Assembly: GCF_040117685.2 (NCBI RefSeq)
Contig: NZ_JBEDYP020000012.1
Span: 186,001-250,000, forward strand
From: Gracilimonas sp040117685
GTDB lineage: Bacteria > Bacteroidota > Rhodothermia > Balneolales > Balneolaceae
Direction of reading: 5' to 3'
Length of the DNA stretch: 64,000 nt
Positions 50,185 to 59,772 of the stretch are shown one piece after another. The position numbers and the translations under genes were made by a program. Under the pieces are notes generated by a model. That model was not told where the DNA came from, did no database searches, and saw only the letters and a program-made list of their open reading frames with translations. The stretch's first letter is position 1. Each line of letters opens with the position of its first letter.

Positions 50185-50205
50185 GTTTGCTAAGTGATAT
50201 CGATA

Positions 50206-51111
50206 TCATGAAATGTGTTTAACAACTTCTTCAGCTAATAACTGAGCGGCATCAGGCTTCAAGCGGAACCAAAGTTCCGGTTCAATGAGCTCCAACTCCG
50301 AAACCGCCAGTTCTCCTGAGTTATTGAGCACCATGTCAACCCGGGCATAAGCCGGGAGATTGGGACAAGCCTGTAATGCCCGGTGCGCAAATTGAATTTC
50401 ATTTTGCCGTGGAGTGTATTCATGAACGGTTCCGCCAAAGTCATCCTGAACCCGGAAGTCGCCTGGTTTGGCTCGTTTTAAAACAGCGTGACTAAAAGTT
50501 TCACCAAAAAAGACAAACGACCATTCGCCACTGGTAATGACGGATTCCTGAAAAGGCTGTAACATGAAATCTTCTTCCAGCATTACACTTTCAAGCTTTT
50601 GAGCAACTGTATCGATGTTCTGTTGACCAATACGATAAGTATGGCGCCCGGCACCACCAACGGTAGGCTTTATAACGGTATCCTTCCACCCTGTAATTTT
50701 ATGAATTTCATGTACCGACATGCCATTCCCTCTGTTGAGGTATCGTGTTGGAATGACAGAGATACCTTCCCGGCTCAGGTCATCCAGATAACGCTTATCC
50801 ATATTCCAGCGTATCAGCTCTTCACTATTGATAAAATGAGTTTTTGGGGAGGTGTTTTCCATCCAGCTTTTGAACTCATCAAAACGGTTAAAATAATCCC
50901 AGGTTGTTCTGAAAAGAACAGCTTTTGTAGTGGACCAATTAAAGTCAGGATCAGCCCAGTCTTTTCTTTCCACTTTTAAACCGTAGCCTTGTAATGCTTC
51001 TTTTACTATGCGATCCTCAGTAAGTACGTTCTGGACATACGCACCTGGAGCAGAAGGGTTTATGTAGCGCGAGTCAGTAAGTATAATGACATCAAAATCA
51101 TGTTGGGGCAT
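50206..51111 (-). CDS. ATP-grasp family protein
   Basis: A 301-residue protein with the ATP-grasp layout of the glutathione synthetase/RimK-like type: KAVLFRTTWDYFNRFDEF, a glycine-rich loop KPTVGGAGRHTYR, GEWSFVFFGETFSHAVLK, and a metal site near ELIEPELWFRL. It would ligate a carboxylate to an amine or thiol using ATP; the substrates are unknown. It is a single gene, divergent from the MFS gene. Confidence 0.82.
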   Translation of the reverse strand: MPQHDFDVIILTDSRYINPSAPGAYVQNVLTEDRIVKEALQGYGLKVERKDWADPDFNWSTTKAVLFRTTWDYFNRFDEFKSWMENTSPKTHFINSEELIRWNMDKRYLDDLSREGISVIPTRYLNRGNGMSVHEIHKITGWKDTVIKPTVGGAGRHTYRIGQQNIDTVAQKLESVMLEEDFMLQPFQESVITSGEWSFVFFGETFSHAVLKRAKPGDFRVQDDFGGTVHEYTPRQNEIQFAHRALQACPNLPAYARVDMVLNNSGELAVSELELIEPELWFRLKPDAAQLLAEEVVKHIS

Positions 51112-51246
51112 CGGCAGTGCGTCTTTTTTGAAGAGTAAATGCTAATGAATACAAATAATCAGTAAAAACCAATACCCAAAACCATTAAGTTCGGTTTATG
51201 AAGTCTTTGGGATTACTTTTATTTTCATTCTGCTACTAAATTCAAG

Positions 51247-52410
51247 ATGAAATTTATCTCTTCGGCAGGCTCAGACAAACCCGGTGTTACTCCAAAGCAA
51301 CAGCTAATTGCAACTTGTGCTGCATTCTTTATTCTGGGAGTAGTATTTGCAACCTGGGCGTCAAGGATTCCTGCTATACGCGATGCTTCCATGCTTACCC
51401 CTGTAACGCTGGGATATGCGCTGCTTGGCCGGGGAATGGGCACCATATTGATTATGCCAGCTGTGACTGGCCTGATACATCGTGTTGGGCCCAAAAAGGC
51501 GTCCATGTTCTTTGGTGTTTTGCTGATCCTGTCTCTGATCCCCATGGCGGTTGCACCAGACTGGACTATTTTAACGGTCGTATTATTTGTTACAGGGGCG
51601 GGAGCAAGTGGATACAACATTTCAATAAATGCTCTGGGTTCAAAAATTGAGGCCAGTACCGGGCGCTCTCATATGTCGAAGATTCATTCCTGGTTTGGCG
51701 TAGGAAATGTTGCCGGGGCATTGGCCGGAACAGCTATGGCATCCCAAGAGTTTTCAGTAAGCCTTCATTTCTGGGGAACAGCGACTTTACTGTTGGTGAT
51801 TCTGATGGGGCTCTATAGATATCTGCCGGAAGGGGGAAAGGACCCAAAAGCTCTGAAAGCAGGGTTTAAGCTCCCGCATGGTGGCTTGCTTTGGTTGGGG
51901 GTTATTTGCTTTGTTGCCGCTTCCATCGAAGATTCGATTATGAATTGGGTTACCTTATTTTTTACCGATTATGTCGGAACAACGGAGGGGCTGGCTCCCA
52001 TTGGTTATTCCGCTTATGCCGTTTCCATGCTAATAATGCGCTTGGCAGGCGATCGTCTGAAGCCGCGTTTTGGAGCAAAAGCGCTGATCACAAGCGGTTC
52101 AGTAATAGCTGCGTCGGGTGTATTAATTTCCATCTTATCTCCCAACCTGATTGTTGCTTCAGTTGGTTTTGTTATGGCGGGTGCAGGTGTTGCGCTCACA
52201 TTCCCAATGATATTCAGTGCAGCAGGTAAAGAAGGGGCTGTGGCCCTCGCAACAGTAGCAACGATGGGCGCGTTAGGTGGAATGGTTTCACAGCCTGTCA
52301 TGGGTTACCTGGTGGATAATTTTACGCTTACCGGAGGGTTTATATTCATTTGTATTTGTATGTTGGCAGTGGGTGGCGGAAGTCAAAAAGCCAGACTTTT
52401 AAAAAAGTAA
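51247..52410 (+). CDS. MFS transporter, YbjJ-like
   Basis: A 387-residue twelve-helix major facilitator. The first helix motif FFILGVVFATWASRIPAIRD and HSWFGVGNVAGALAG match the YbjJ-like subgroup. Cargo is unknown. Confidence 0.85.
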   Translation: MKFISSAGSDKPGVTPKQQLIATCAAFFILGVVFATWASRIPAIRDASMLTPVTLGYALLGRGMGTILIMPAVTGLIHRVGPKKASMFFGVLLILSLIPMAVAPDWTILTVVLFVTGAGASGYNISINALGSKIEASTGRSHMSKIHSWFGVGNVAGALAGTAMASQEFSVSLHFWGTATLLLVILMGLYRYLPEGGKDPKALKAGFKLPHGGLLWLGVICFVAASIEDSIMNWVTLFFTDYVGTTEGLAPIGYSAYAVSMLIMRLAGDRLKPRFGAKALITSGSVIAASGVLISILSPNLIVASVGFVMAGAGVALTFPMIFSAAGKEGAVALATVATMGALGGMVSQPVMGYLVDNFTLTGGFIFICICMLAVGGGSQKARLLKK

Positions 52411-52505
52411 CCAGTAATAAATGACACCCAAAGAAAGTTCACCGGGGAACAAATACTAAAAATTCTCGTTATAGCTACAGGTAATAATTAATAATACGGG
52501 TTTTC

Positions 52506-53138
52506 ATGAAACAGATAGTAATTATATTAATTAGTGCGTTGGTTCCATTGATTAGTTTTGCACAAGTGATGGACGACACCGACATCAAAAAACTGGAAAA
52601 GGGAGAATACAACATTGAAGCCGGTAAGATTCAGGTAACTTTTTCTGATACGGTATCACCAACCTTTGTTGAACAGAAACTGGATGAGCTGGGGTATGAA
52701 ATTCTAAGCAGTGAGATCAAAAACATTGTCCTTTCCATAGAAAGCAACCCAAGTCCCCAGCAGCTTAAAGAGCTGGAAGAAAATGAATGGGTAGAGTTTG
52801 TGATGAGTGAAGCGGCGGGGAGTTCTGACAAAGAGATGGAGGAGATTAATAATAGCGATACACTTGAGAGCGACAAGGTAAATCAGCTACTGGCAAAGCT
52901 TACTTATAGCAAGGAGTATGAATATGTAGTGGTGGCATTAACTTATAATGCTACGTATAAAACGGTTGAGGATATTAAAGCCGCATATCCGGATCTAACA
53001 TTTGAGGTGGTACAGAAGAGTCAGCGTTCAGCAATCCTCAAAACAGAAGAGGAAAAAGAACTGGAAGCTATGGATGAATTAAAAAAACTCAGCTTCGTAA
53101 AGAATACGGCAATGGTCGGAAACCTGGAACAGGAGTAG
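52506..53138 (+). CDS. Exported protein with two I9-like domains, unknown
   Basis: A 210-residue exported protein (signal ends near ISFAQ). After the leader, two units of about 70 residues (about 35-104 and 130-205) share a strand-helix-strand-strand-helix-strand plan: IQVTFSDTVSPTFVEQKLDE, then NIVLSIESNPSP; and YVVVALTYNATYKTVEDIKA, then SAILKTEEEKE. This layout is like peptidase inhibitor I9 / subtilisin propeptide folds. No protease is adjacent. Family unassigned. Confidence 0.6.
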   Translation: MKQIVIILISALVPLISFAQVMDDTDIKKLEKGEYNIEAGKIQVTFSDTVSPTFVEQKLDELGYEILSSEIKNIVLSIESNPSPQQLKELEENEWVEFVMSEAAGSSDKEMEEINNSDTLESDKVNQLLAKLTYSKEYEYVVVALTYNATYKTVEDIKAAYPDLTFEVVQKSQRSAILKTEEEKELEAMDELKKLSFVKNTAMVGNLEQE

Positions 53139-53167
53139 CAAGTCTGCCCTTAAATGAGCCGGTTTAT

Positions 53168-54037
53168 TCAAAACAGGCCAAGCTGTTTGTCTTGCTTATT
53201 TACAGGCCAATCGGGCAAGGGGGGAACCTCAATCAACCGAGACAACAGCTGGTGAAAATGCTGGCATAGTTTAGGCTGATCAACTTTATTTGGAGCGTGG
53301 ATAAAAACGTAAGGATGGAGGCCTTCATCAATCCATTCGGCCACTATTATGGCCCATTCTTTTAGGTAGGGCTCGTTATTTAACACATCATTAGTGCCCA
53401 CATATCTTAATACGGGCCGTGCTCCGGTGGTGTCGAACCGAACAGGTACTTTGGGCTTTTTCTTTTGGGCCTCTGCGATGGAAGATTCGGTTGCTTTGAC
53501 CGAATGAAGCTTCCGGGTATCAAATATAACCCGGTCCACATCATAGCTTTTCAGCAGAGAAGTAAGGTTTCGTTCATGTTTACCGTGATCAAAGAAATCA
53601 CGATGACGGACTTCAACGGCATAGCTGAAGGACTTAGGGATGCTGGAGAGCACCTTATCCAGTTTATATAAATCCTGAGGGCCAAAACTGTCAGGAAACT
53701 GAATCATAAACGGCCCGGTTTTATCTCGTATCGGCTCAAATAGCTTTACAAAATGCAGCGCATCCTCTTCTACATTCAATAACTGTCGGTCATGGGTAAG
53801 GCTTTTGGGAAACTTGAAGCAGAGCTTAAATCCTTTTGGGGTTTGCTGTCCCCATTTCAGTATGGTTTCAGAATCGGGAGTGTTATAGAATGTCGTATTT
53901 CCTTCTACAGAATTGAATACAGAAGAGTACTGAGAGAGAAACCGGTCAGGCCTGGCGTCATCAGTAAAGAAATTGCCTTTCCACTCTGGTAAACTCCAGA
54001 CGGTACAACCCAGATGATATGGCAGATTCTTTTGCAT
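53168..54037 (-). CDS. DUF72 (YecE-like) family protein
   Basis: A 289-residue TIM-barrel-like protein. The opening HLGCTVWSLPEWKGNFF and FNSVEGNTTFYNTPD, followed by FKFPKSLTHDR and PFMIQFPDSFG, are diagnostic for DUF72. The biochemical role is unknown. Confidence 0.9.
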   Translation of the reverse strand: MQKNLPYHLGCTVWSLPEWKGNFFTDDARPDRFLSQYSSVFNSVEGNTTFYNTPDSETILKWGQQTPKGFKLCFKFPKSLTHDRQLLNVEEDALHFVKLFEPIRDKTGPFMIQFPDSFGPQDLYKLDKVLSSIPKSFSYAVEVRHRDFFDHGKHERNLTSLLKSYDVDRVIFDTRKLHSVKATESSIAEAQKKKPKVPVRFDTTGARPVLRYVGTNDVLNNEPYLKEWAIIVAEWIDEGLHPYVFIHAPNKVDQPKLCQHFHQLLSRLIEVPPLPDWPVNKQDKQLGLF

Positions 54038-54111
54038 AGACAGAAGTAACTAAATTTTTCTGTGATACTCTTCCTGAACACCGAATTTAGAAAAAGAATT
54101 TGTGAGAAGGC

Positions 54112-55866
54112 TCAGCCTGTTTTAGAAAACAACTCGTTACTCTTGAAGCGAATTGTAAATGATGTGCCTTGCTTCTGAACCAGTTGATAATCGGCATTCA
54201 GTTGCCTGATTAATACCGAAACCAACGTCATGCCTAAAGTTTTGGACTGATTAAGATCAAAATCTTTGCTCAGGCCGGGACCTTCATCAGAAACCCTGAT
54301 AACGACTTCATCATCTTTCTGAAAAAGAGCCACTTCAATTCTGCCATTGCCTTCCGTTACGCCATGCTTAAAAGCATTAACCAAAAGCTCATTAAGCAGT
54401 AGCCCGACAGGAATAGACTGTTTGATACTTAATGCTACCGGTTCGGTTTTTGTTATTAGCTGAACGTGGGATGAGGACGATGCGTATTTGCGTTGAACAG
54501 CATCCAAAAGCTCGTTTGCGTATTCATCCATTCTGATGGACGAAAAAGTTTCATTTTGGTACAGCCTTTCATGAACCATTGCCATTGAATGGATTCGGGA
54601 AATCGTATTCTCGAAGAAACTCCCCGTACTTGGCTTTTTTGAAATATTCTGTTGAAGCTGTATCAGGCTAGATACTAAAGCGAGGTTATTTTTCACCCTG
54701 TCATGCACTTCTGCGATCAGGTGGGTTTTTTCTTTCAATTGCTCTTTTATTTTTAGCTCGGCTTCCTTTCTGTAGGTAATATCACGGGCAATGCCATATA
54801 CACCGATAATTTCTCCATCCACCACCATAGGTAGATTTGTAACCTCAACATACATGGGGTCCGAGTTTTTAAGAACTACTGTGGTCTCATAATGCTGAGA
54901 TTTGCCCTCCAGCGTGCGGTAAAAATGAAACTGCAGTTTTTTGATATCTGATTTTTCCACAAAACGGTCTATGGTAGTACCTTTTAAAGCTTTTGCCTGC
55001 ATGCCTACAGCTTTTTCGAATACCTGATTGGCGGAGATCAGGTGCCCTTCTCTGGATAATGAGAAAACGGCATTAGGGTTTTGCTCATAAAGAGACCGGT
55101 ACTTCTGTTCATTTATTTCGATCTCTCGCTCCCAGTTTTTAATGCTCTTCAGAAACCGAAAAGAGAGCATACCGCCGGTTGTTAATAAAATCAGACCAAG
55201 AGAAACAGCAATCCACAGTAAAATGAAATTTAAAAGTTGTGTCCCAGAAGATAGAGCTGCGGACAGCCTGAATTTTGATTCTCTCAGCTTCTCGTCCAAA
55301 GCTAAAACTTCGTTCGTAAGTGCTTGTTGACGTTCGGCTGTCAGGGAATTTGTACTAATAAGTGCATGAGCTTCATTGGCTAACTCCTGCATCTCTGCCA
55401 TAGTCTCGTCTGAATCCACCCATTCTTGAATAGCAATTTGAAAGTCCCCAAAAGAGTGAAACCACTCATAAGTGCTGACCATAATATCAATGTCATCAGG
55501 CACGGTATGGCTTTGAATAAACAATTCTCGCAGATAGGCATAATCAGTATCCTCGGCTTTTAACTCATGGCGGATATTTGAAGCATTATCAATTAACTGA
55601 AATGCGTTTTCAAATCCGGTCAGATATGTATCCGTTCCCGTACTGATATAATTGAGAAGTTGAAATGAAGCATCTTTACGTGCCTCCGTCCAGTTTACCT
55701 GAAAGGTTGAGTATCCCCGGAGTCCCGAAAGCGTATTAGTGGCTACGATAACCGAGATCGTCAGAAAAATCCCCAGGACAGCAAAAATGACGAGAATCCC
55801 GATCATCTTTCTGTCTATGTGGAGCCGCCTGAAAGAGCTTTTTGCAAAACTGCCGTTAGTATCCAT
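54112..55866 (-). CDS. Membrane sensor histidine kinase (PAS, HisKA_2)
   Basis: A 584-residue kinase. A first membrane helix at about residues 21-43 and a second at about 205-230 enclose an extracytoplasmic helical sensor. Then a PAS domain (SLYEQNPNAVFSLSREGHLI; about 250-370), HisKA_2 with the likely phospho-acceptor H388 (LIAEVHDRVKNNL), and a HATPase with DEGPGLSKDF. No response regulator is adjacent. Confidence 0.9.
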   Translation of the reverse strand: MDTNGSFAKSSFRRLHIDRKMIGILVIFAVLGIFLTISVIVATNTLSGLRGYSTFQVNWTEARKDASFQLLNYISTGTDTYLTGFENAFQLIDNASNIRHELKAEDTDYAYLRELFIQSHTVPDDIDIMVSTYEWFHSFGDFQIAIQEWVDSDETMAEMQELANEAHALISTNSLTAERQQALTNEVLALDEKLRESKFRLSAALSSGTQLLNFILLWIAVSLGLILLTTGGMLSFRFLKSIKNWEREIEINEQKYRSLYEQNPNAVFSLSREGHLISANQVFEKAVGMQAKALKGTTIDRFVEKSDIKKLQFHFYRTLEGKSQHYETTVVLKNSDPMYVEVTNLPMVVDGEIIGVYGIARDITYRKEAELKIKEQLKEKTHLIAEVHDRVKNNLALVSSLIQLQQNISKKPSTGSFFENTISRIHSMAMVHERLYQNETFSSIRMDEYANELLDAVQRKYASSSSHVQLITKTEPVALSIKQSIPVGLLLNELLVNAFKHGVTEGNGRIEVALFQKDDEVVIRVSDEGPGLSKDFDLNQSKTLGMTLVSVLIRQLNADYQLVQKQGTSFTIRFKSNELFSKTG

Positions 55867-56070
55867 TTATATGCTAAGCTGTATCCCTAAAATCCGTACA
55901 CTAGTCATTGCCTTAATTTTTACAATAACAGAAGATGGTGAATAAGTCCAACATATAAACAATATTTAATAAAAAGCTTAGTCTACTTTTTATAAGAGAC
56001 AATAAACACCAATTTTTTTTGATTATACTCCCTAAATTCAATTCACATAAACTTAAACGAAACCTATTAT

Positions 56071-57771
56071 ATGCCTTTTGAGACCGCAGACTATGTCGTT
56101 GTTGCCGGGTATATTCTTTTAATGATAGCTGTTGCGTGGGCAGCTAAGGTAAGAGGGCAGGAATCTCTGGATGATTTTTTTGCTGGCGGAAAGAACCTTC
56201 CCTGGTGGTTGGTTGGGGTTTCGATGGTGGCTACTACTTTTGCCGCAGACACGCCTCTGGCAATAACCGGCATTGTGGCCAAACAGGGGATAGCCGGAAA
56301 CTGGTTTTGGTGGAACTGGATGATTTCAGGTATAGTGACCGTTTTTATCTACGCCAAACTATGGAAAAGGGCGGATGTAATAACAGACGTTGAGTTTATC
56401 GAGCTCCGGTATGGGGGCAAACCAGCGAGTTTTCTTCGGGGATTCAGGGCTCTTTACTTTGCTTTTCCATTCAACTGTATAATAATGGGCTGGGTGACAG
56501 TGGGGATGGCAAAAATTCTGACGGTTGTTACAGGTGCCGATCAATGGATTGCCATATTGGTGCTGTATGGGCTGATAGGCATTTATATAGCGATATCCGG
56601 TTTGTGGGGAGTTATGGTAACAGATTTTGTACAGTTTATACTGGCAATGGCCGGGACAATAGCGCTGGCTTATTTTTCTGTAGATCATGTGGGCGGTTTG
56701 TCAGAACTGAAATCACAACTTGGCAGTGTTGCCAACTATGATGTGTTGAGTTTCAATCCGTTCAGTAATCCCGAAATAGCTCTTACTACAGCGTTCATTT
56801 GGCTGGGGATGAACTGGTGGGCGGCATGGTATCCAGGGGCTGAGCCGGGTGGCGGTGGATATATCGCCCAGCGAATGTTTTCCGCTAAAGACGAAAAAAA
56901 TGCCGTGGGTGGAACCTTATTGTTTAATATTCTGATGTATGCCGTTCGACCCTGGCCGTGGATTTTAGTCGGGCTGGTTGCTTTGGTGGTATTCCCGGGG
57001 CTCGAAGATCCCGAAACCGGCTACCCGCTGATGATGCTTGAGGTTCTTCCTGTTGGCTGGATGGGTTTACTCATGGTCGCTTTTCTGTCGGCATTTGTAT
57101 CAACTATTTCTACACAGTTAAACTGGGGAACATCATATGTAGTGAATGATTTCTACAAGCGGTTCATAAAAACGGAACAAGAGTTTGAAAACAAGGAGAA
57201 AGCCCAGAAGCACTATGTGTTTATTTCAAGGGTTGCTACTTTACTAATGGCTGCTCTTGGCGTTGGAGTTTCCTATTACTTTGACTCCGTTTCGGGAGGA
57301 TGGGAGTTTATTCTTTCTCTAAGTGCCGGAATAGGAGGGGTGCTTTTACTGAGATGGTTCTGGTGGCGAATTAATGCCTGGAGTGAAATTTCAGCGATGA
57401 TAGCAGCCTTCGTCGGGGCTGTATTTTCGAATCAAATGGGGTATGATTTTTCGGGAAGCATGATATTTACAACCACCTTCTCAACAGTGATATGGTTGAT
57501 TGCAACCTTTGTAACTAAGCCGGAATCTGAAGAGACACTCAAAAAGTTCTATGCCAAAGTAACCCCAATGGGAATCTGGTCAGGATATCGGGATGGCAAC
57601 TACACAACCGACCGGTTGCTTCCTCAGCTCGTAAATATCGTAATGTCGCTGGGGGCAATTTTCTTCTTCCTGTATGGGCTGGGGCAAATCTTCTTTTTCA
57701 ATTTAGGAACGGGAATCGGGTTTTTACTTGGTGGATGTATCTTTGTGTGGGCGGTTGTGAGGAAGATTTGA
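56071..57771 (+). CDS. Sodium:solute symporter family protein
   Basis: A 566-residue SSS-family protein with about 13 to 14 helices. Typical motifs: DDFFAGGKNLPWWLVGVSM, then a TFAADTPL element, and LMVAFLSAFVSTISTQLNWG. The substrate is not clear; many relatives move sugars, amino acids or carboxylates with Na+. It is flanked by two HisKA_2 kinases, one on each side. Confidence 0.9.
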   Translation: MPFETADYVVVAGYILLMIAVAWAAKVRGQESLDDFFAGGKNLPWWLVGVSMVATTFAADTPLAITGIVAKQGIAGNWFWWNWMISGIVTVFIYAKLWKRADVITDVEFIELRYGGKPASFLRGFRALYFAFPFNCIIMGWVTVGMAKILTVVTGADQWIAILVLYGLIGIYIAISGLWGVMVTDFVQFILAMAGTIALAYFSVDHVGGLSELKSQLGSVANYDVLSFNPFSNPEIALTTAFIWLGMNWWAAWYPGAEPGGGGYIAQRMFSAKDEKNAVGGTLLFNILMYAVRPWPWILVGLVALVVFPGLEDPETGYPLMMLEVLPVGWMGLLMVAFLSAFVSTISTQLNWGTSYVVNDFYKRFIKTEQEFENKEKAQKHYVFISRVATLLMAALGVGVSYYFDSVSGGWEFILSLSAGIGGVLLLRWFWWRINAWSEISAMIAAFVGAVFSNQMGYDFSGSMIFTTTFSTVIWLIATFVTKPESEETLKKFYAKVTPMGIWSGYRDGNYTTDRLLPQLVNIVMSLGAIFFFLYGLGQIFFFNLGTGIGFLLGGCIFVWAVVRKI

Positions 57772-57892
57772 GTTCAGCTAATAAAGTCATAAATATATAT
57801 TATTGATATAAGTTCGAAAGTTTTATTTTGATAGGTAAATAGGAAGGGCAGAAGAGTCCTTTAGCTTTAGGTCAACTTTTTTTGTGTAGATA

Positions 57893-59365
57893 ATGATTGA
57901 AAATATTGGTACTTGCCTTAGGTATGTTTTTTTGGCTTCTGTAGTATCTGTGGTTTTTTTCAGTGCTGAGATAGTTGCACAGTCCAGCCCGCAATCTTTT
58001 TGGACTTTTTCCGAAATCCGCTCTGATACCAACAGCGATAATACTCTGGATTATTTTGGGGAAGAAGTAAGCATAACCGGCATCGCAAATATTGAAACCG
58101 GATTGCTTCATGAGCACTATCTGCAGGCGTTCATTCAAAATGATTCTGCGGGCATGTCGGTTTTTGCAATGGAGATAGAAACCCCGTTCGAGGAGGGAGA
58201 CAGCGTTGTAGCCACCGGTAAAATAGAACGGTATAATGGGCTCGCGGAAGTACACATTGAGTCGTATCAAGTTTTTAAAACGGCGTCTTCAATAAAAGTG
58301 CGTCCACTATCAGAGGTCATTGAATCGCCGGAAAGATATCTCGGGATGCTGGCAGAGGGAGAAGGAAAGGTTATTGAAAAAGGCAGCACCTTCAATGGAA
58401 AGTATGTGCGCATTTCTACGGAAGGGTCATCCAAAAGCATGATGGTGTACGTATCAAATTTCCACAGCATGTTCGATCAATTCGACTTCGATGTTTTGGG
58501 CATTGGTGATAGAATTTCTGTAAAAGGGGTTATAACAGAGTACAACCCGGAATTTCCAGAGGTGCGAACCTTTAAGTTATTTCTACGAACACCGGAAGAC
58601 CTGGTCTTTCAGGGTATTCCCCAGTTTTACCTGTATCTGATCGCAGGCGCCTGCACGCTTTTAATATTAGTGATCTTGGGTTGGGTTGTTAGCCTTAAAC
58701 GAAGTGTGAATACCAAGACGAAGACGATTCAAGCTAACCTGGAGCAAAAAGAAGTTTTGCTAAGGGAAATTCACCACCGGGTAAAAAACAGTTTGGCTAT
58801 TGTTTCGGGGCTTATTCACCTTCAGGAAGGAAATACGGAAAGCCGGGAAGCAAAAAGAGTATTACAGGACACTCAGGCTCGTATTCAATCGGTGGCATTG
58901 GTGCACGAGAAATTGTATAAGACAGAGTCTCTTTCAAAGATAAGGCTTAATACGTACATCCGGGATTTAGTAGAGGCTATCCACCGAACCTTTACGGATT
59001 ATAAAGAAGGTGTTGAACTCAAATTTGATATGGAGGAAGTGCTACTGGAAACGGAAAGGGTAATTCCGTGTGGTCTTCTGATGAATGAATTGGTGGTTAA
59101 CGCGTATAAGCATGCGTTCAGTAAAAACAAGCGTGGAGAACTTCACATCAGATTGAAGGAAATTGGAGATGACATTGTGCTGATCGTTTCAGATAATGGC
59201 CCCGGGTTGCCGTCCGGATCTGAGCAACAAAAAGACGAAAGTCTTGGCGCAATGCTTATCAACTCTTTTGCCTCTCGCTTAAAGGCCAAGATGGAGGTAA
59301 TAAACAGAGAGATAGGCGGAACTGAGTACATGTTTAGATTTCCATCAGAGAAAACTACAGATTAG
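57893..59365 (+). CDS. Sensor histidine kinase with two periplasmic OB-like domains
   Basis: A 490-residue kinase. A signal or anchor helix at residues 10-30 is followed by about 210 residues that read as two OB-fold units: residues 50-125 (EEVSITGIANIETGLLHEHY, FEEGDSVVATGKIERYNGLA) and about 145-230 (AEGEGKVIEKGSTFNGKYVR, GIGDRISVKGVITEYNPEFP). A membrane helix (FYLYLIAGACTLLILVILGW) and a HisKA_2/HATPase module follow, with H294/H295 in REIHHRVKNS and SDNGPGLPSG. No response regulator is adjacent. Confidence 0.85.
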   Translation: MIENIGTCLRYVFLASVVSVVFFSAEIVAQSSPQSFWTFSEIRSDTNSDNTLDYFGEEVSITGIANIETGLLHEHYLQAFIQNDSAGMSVFAMEIETPFEEGDSVVATGKIERYNGLAEVHIESYQVFKTASSIKVRPLSEVIESPERYLGMLAEGEGKVIEKGSTFNGKYVRISTEGSSKSMMVYVSNFHSMFDQFDFDVLGIGDRISVKGVITEYNPEFPEVRTFKLFLRTPEDLVFQGIPQFYLYLIAGACTLLILVILGWVVSLKRSVNTKTKTIQANLEQKEVLLREIHHRVKNSLAIVSGLIHLQEGNTESREAKRVLQDTQARIQSVALVHEKLYKTESLSKIRLNTYIRDLVEAIHRTFTDYKEGVELKFDMEEVLLETERVIPCGLLMNELVVNAYKHAFSKNKRGELHIRLKEIGDDIVLIVSDNGPGLPSGSEQQKDESLGAMLINSFASRLKAKMEVINREIGGTEYMFRFPSEKTTD

Positions 59366-59769
59366 CGATCTTCTTTGCGATACATAAACTTGAGAGCCGA
59401 CCAGTCTTCATCAACTGCACACACCTTTACATCAACCAGGCCGATTTGAAGGCCCAGAGCGCGCACTTCATTTCCGGTGATATCTGTCTCAAGCGTGGAT
59501 GATTTTTTTATCCAGGAAACCCAGAGGGTTCCGTCTTTAGCCAGCTTTTCTTTTAATGGAAGAACCAAATTGTGAAGCTCTCTTTCATTTCGGCAAAATA
59601 CATGAATGAAAGGAATTGGGGCTGTATGGTTAATTTCAATAAACCGAGCCCCCTCAGGAAGAGGGCCTAATAATTTCTGAAAATAGCCCGGAGGGTTGAC
59701 AAGCAGAACTGCAAAACCAGATTTGATGCCCAGTTTCTTCAGGAGTGGGGTTCCTGAATAGCCGGCCAT
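59362..59769 (-). CDS. DUF3052 family protein
   Basis: A 135-residue small protein: GYSGTPLLKKLGIKSGFAVL, FIHVFCRNERELHNLVLPLK and DGTLWVSWIKKSS are the DUF3052 hallmarks. Its function is unknown. The stop overlaps the end of the convergent kinase gene by a few bases. Confidence 0.88.
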   Translation of the reverse strand: MAGYSGTPLLKKLGIKSGFAVLLVNPPGYFQKLLGPLPEGARFIEINHTAPIPFIHVFCRNERELHNLVLPLKEKLAKDGTLWVSWIKKSSTLETDITGNEVRALGLQIGLVDVKVCAVDEDWSALKFMYRKEDR

Positions 59770-59772
59770 GGG

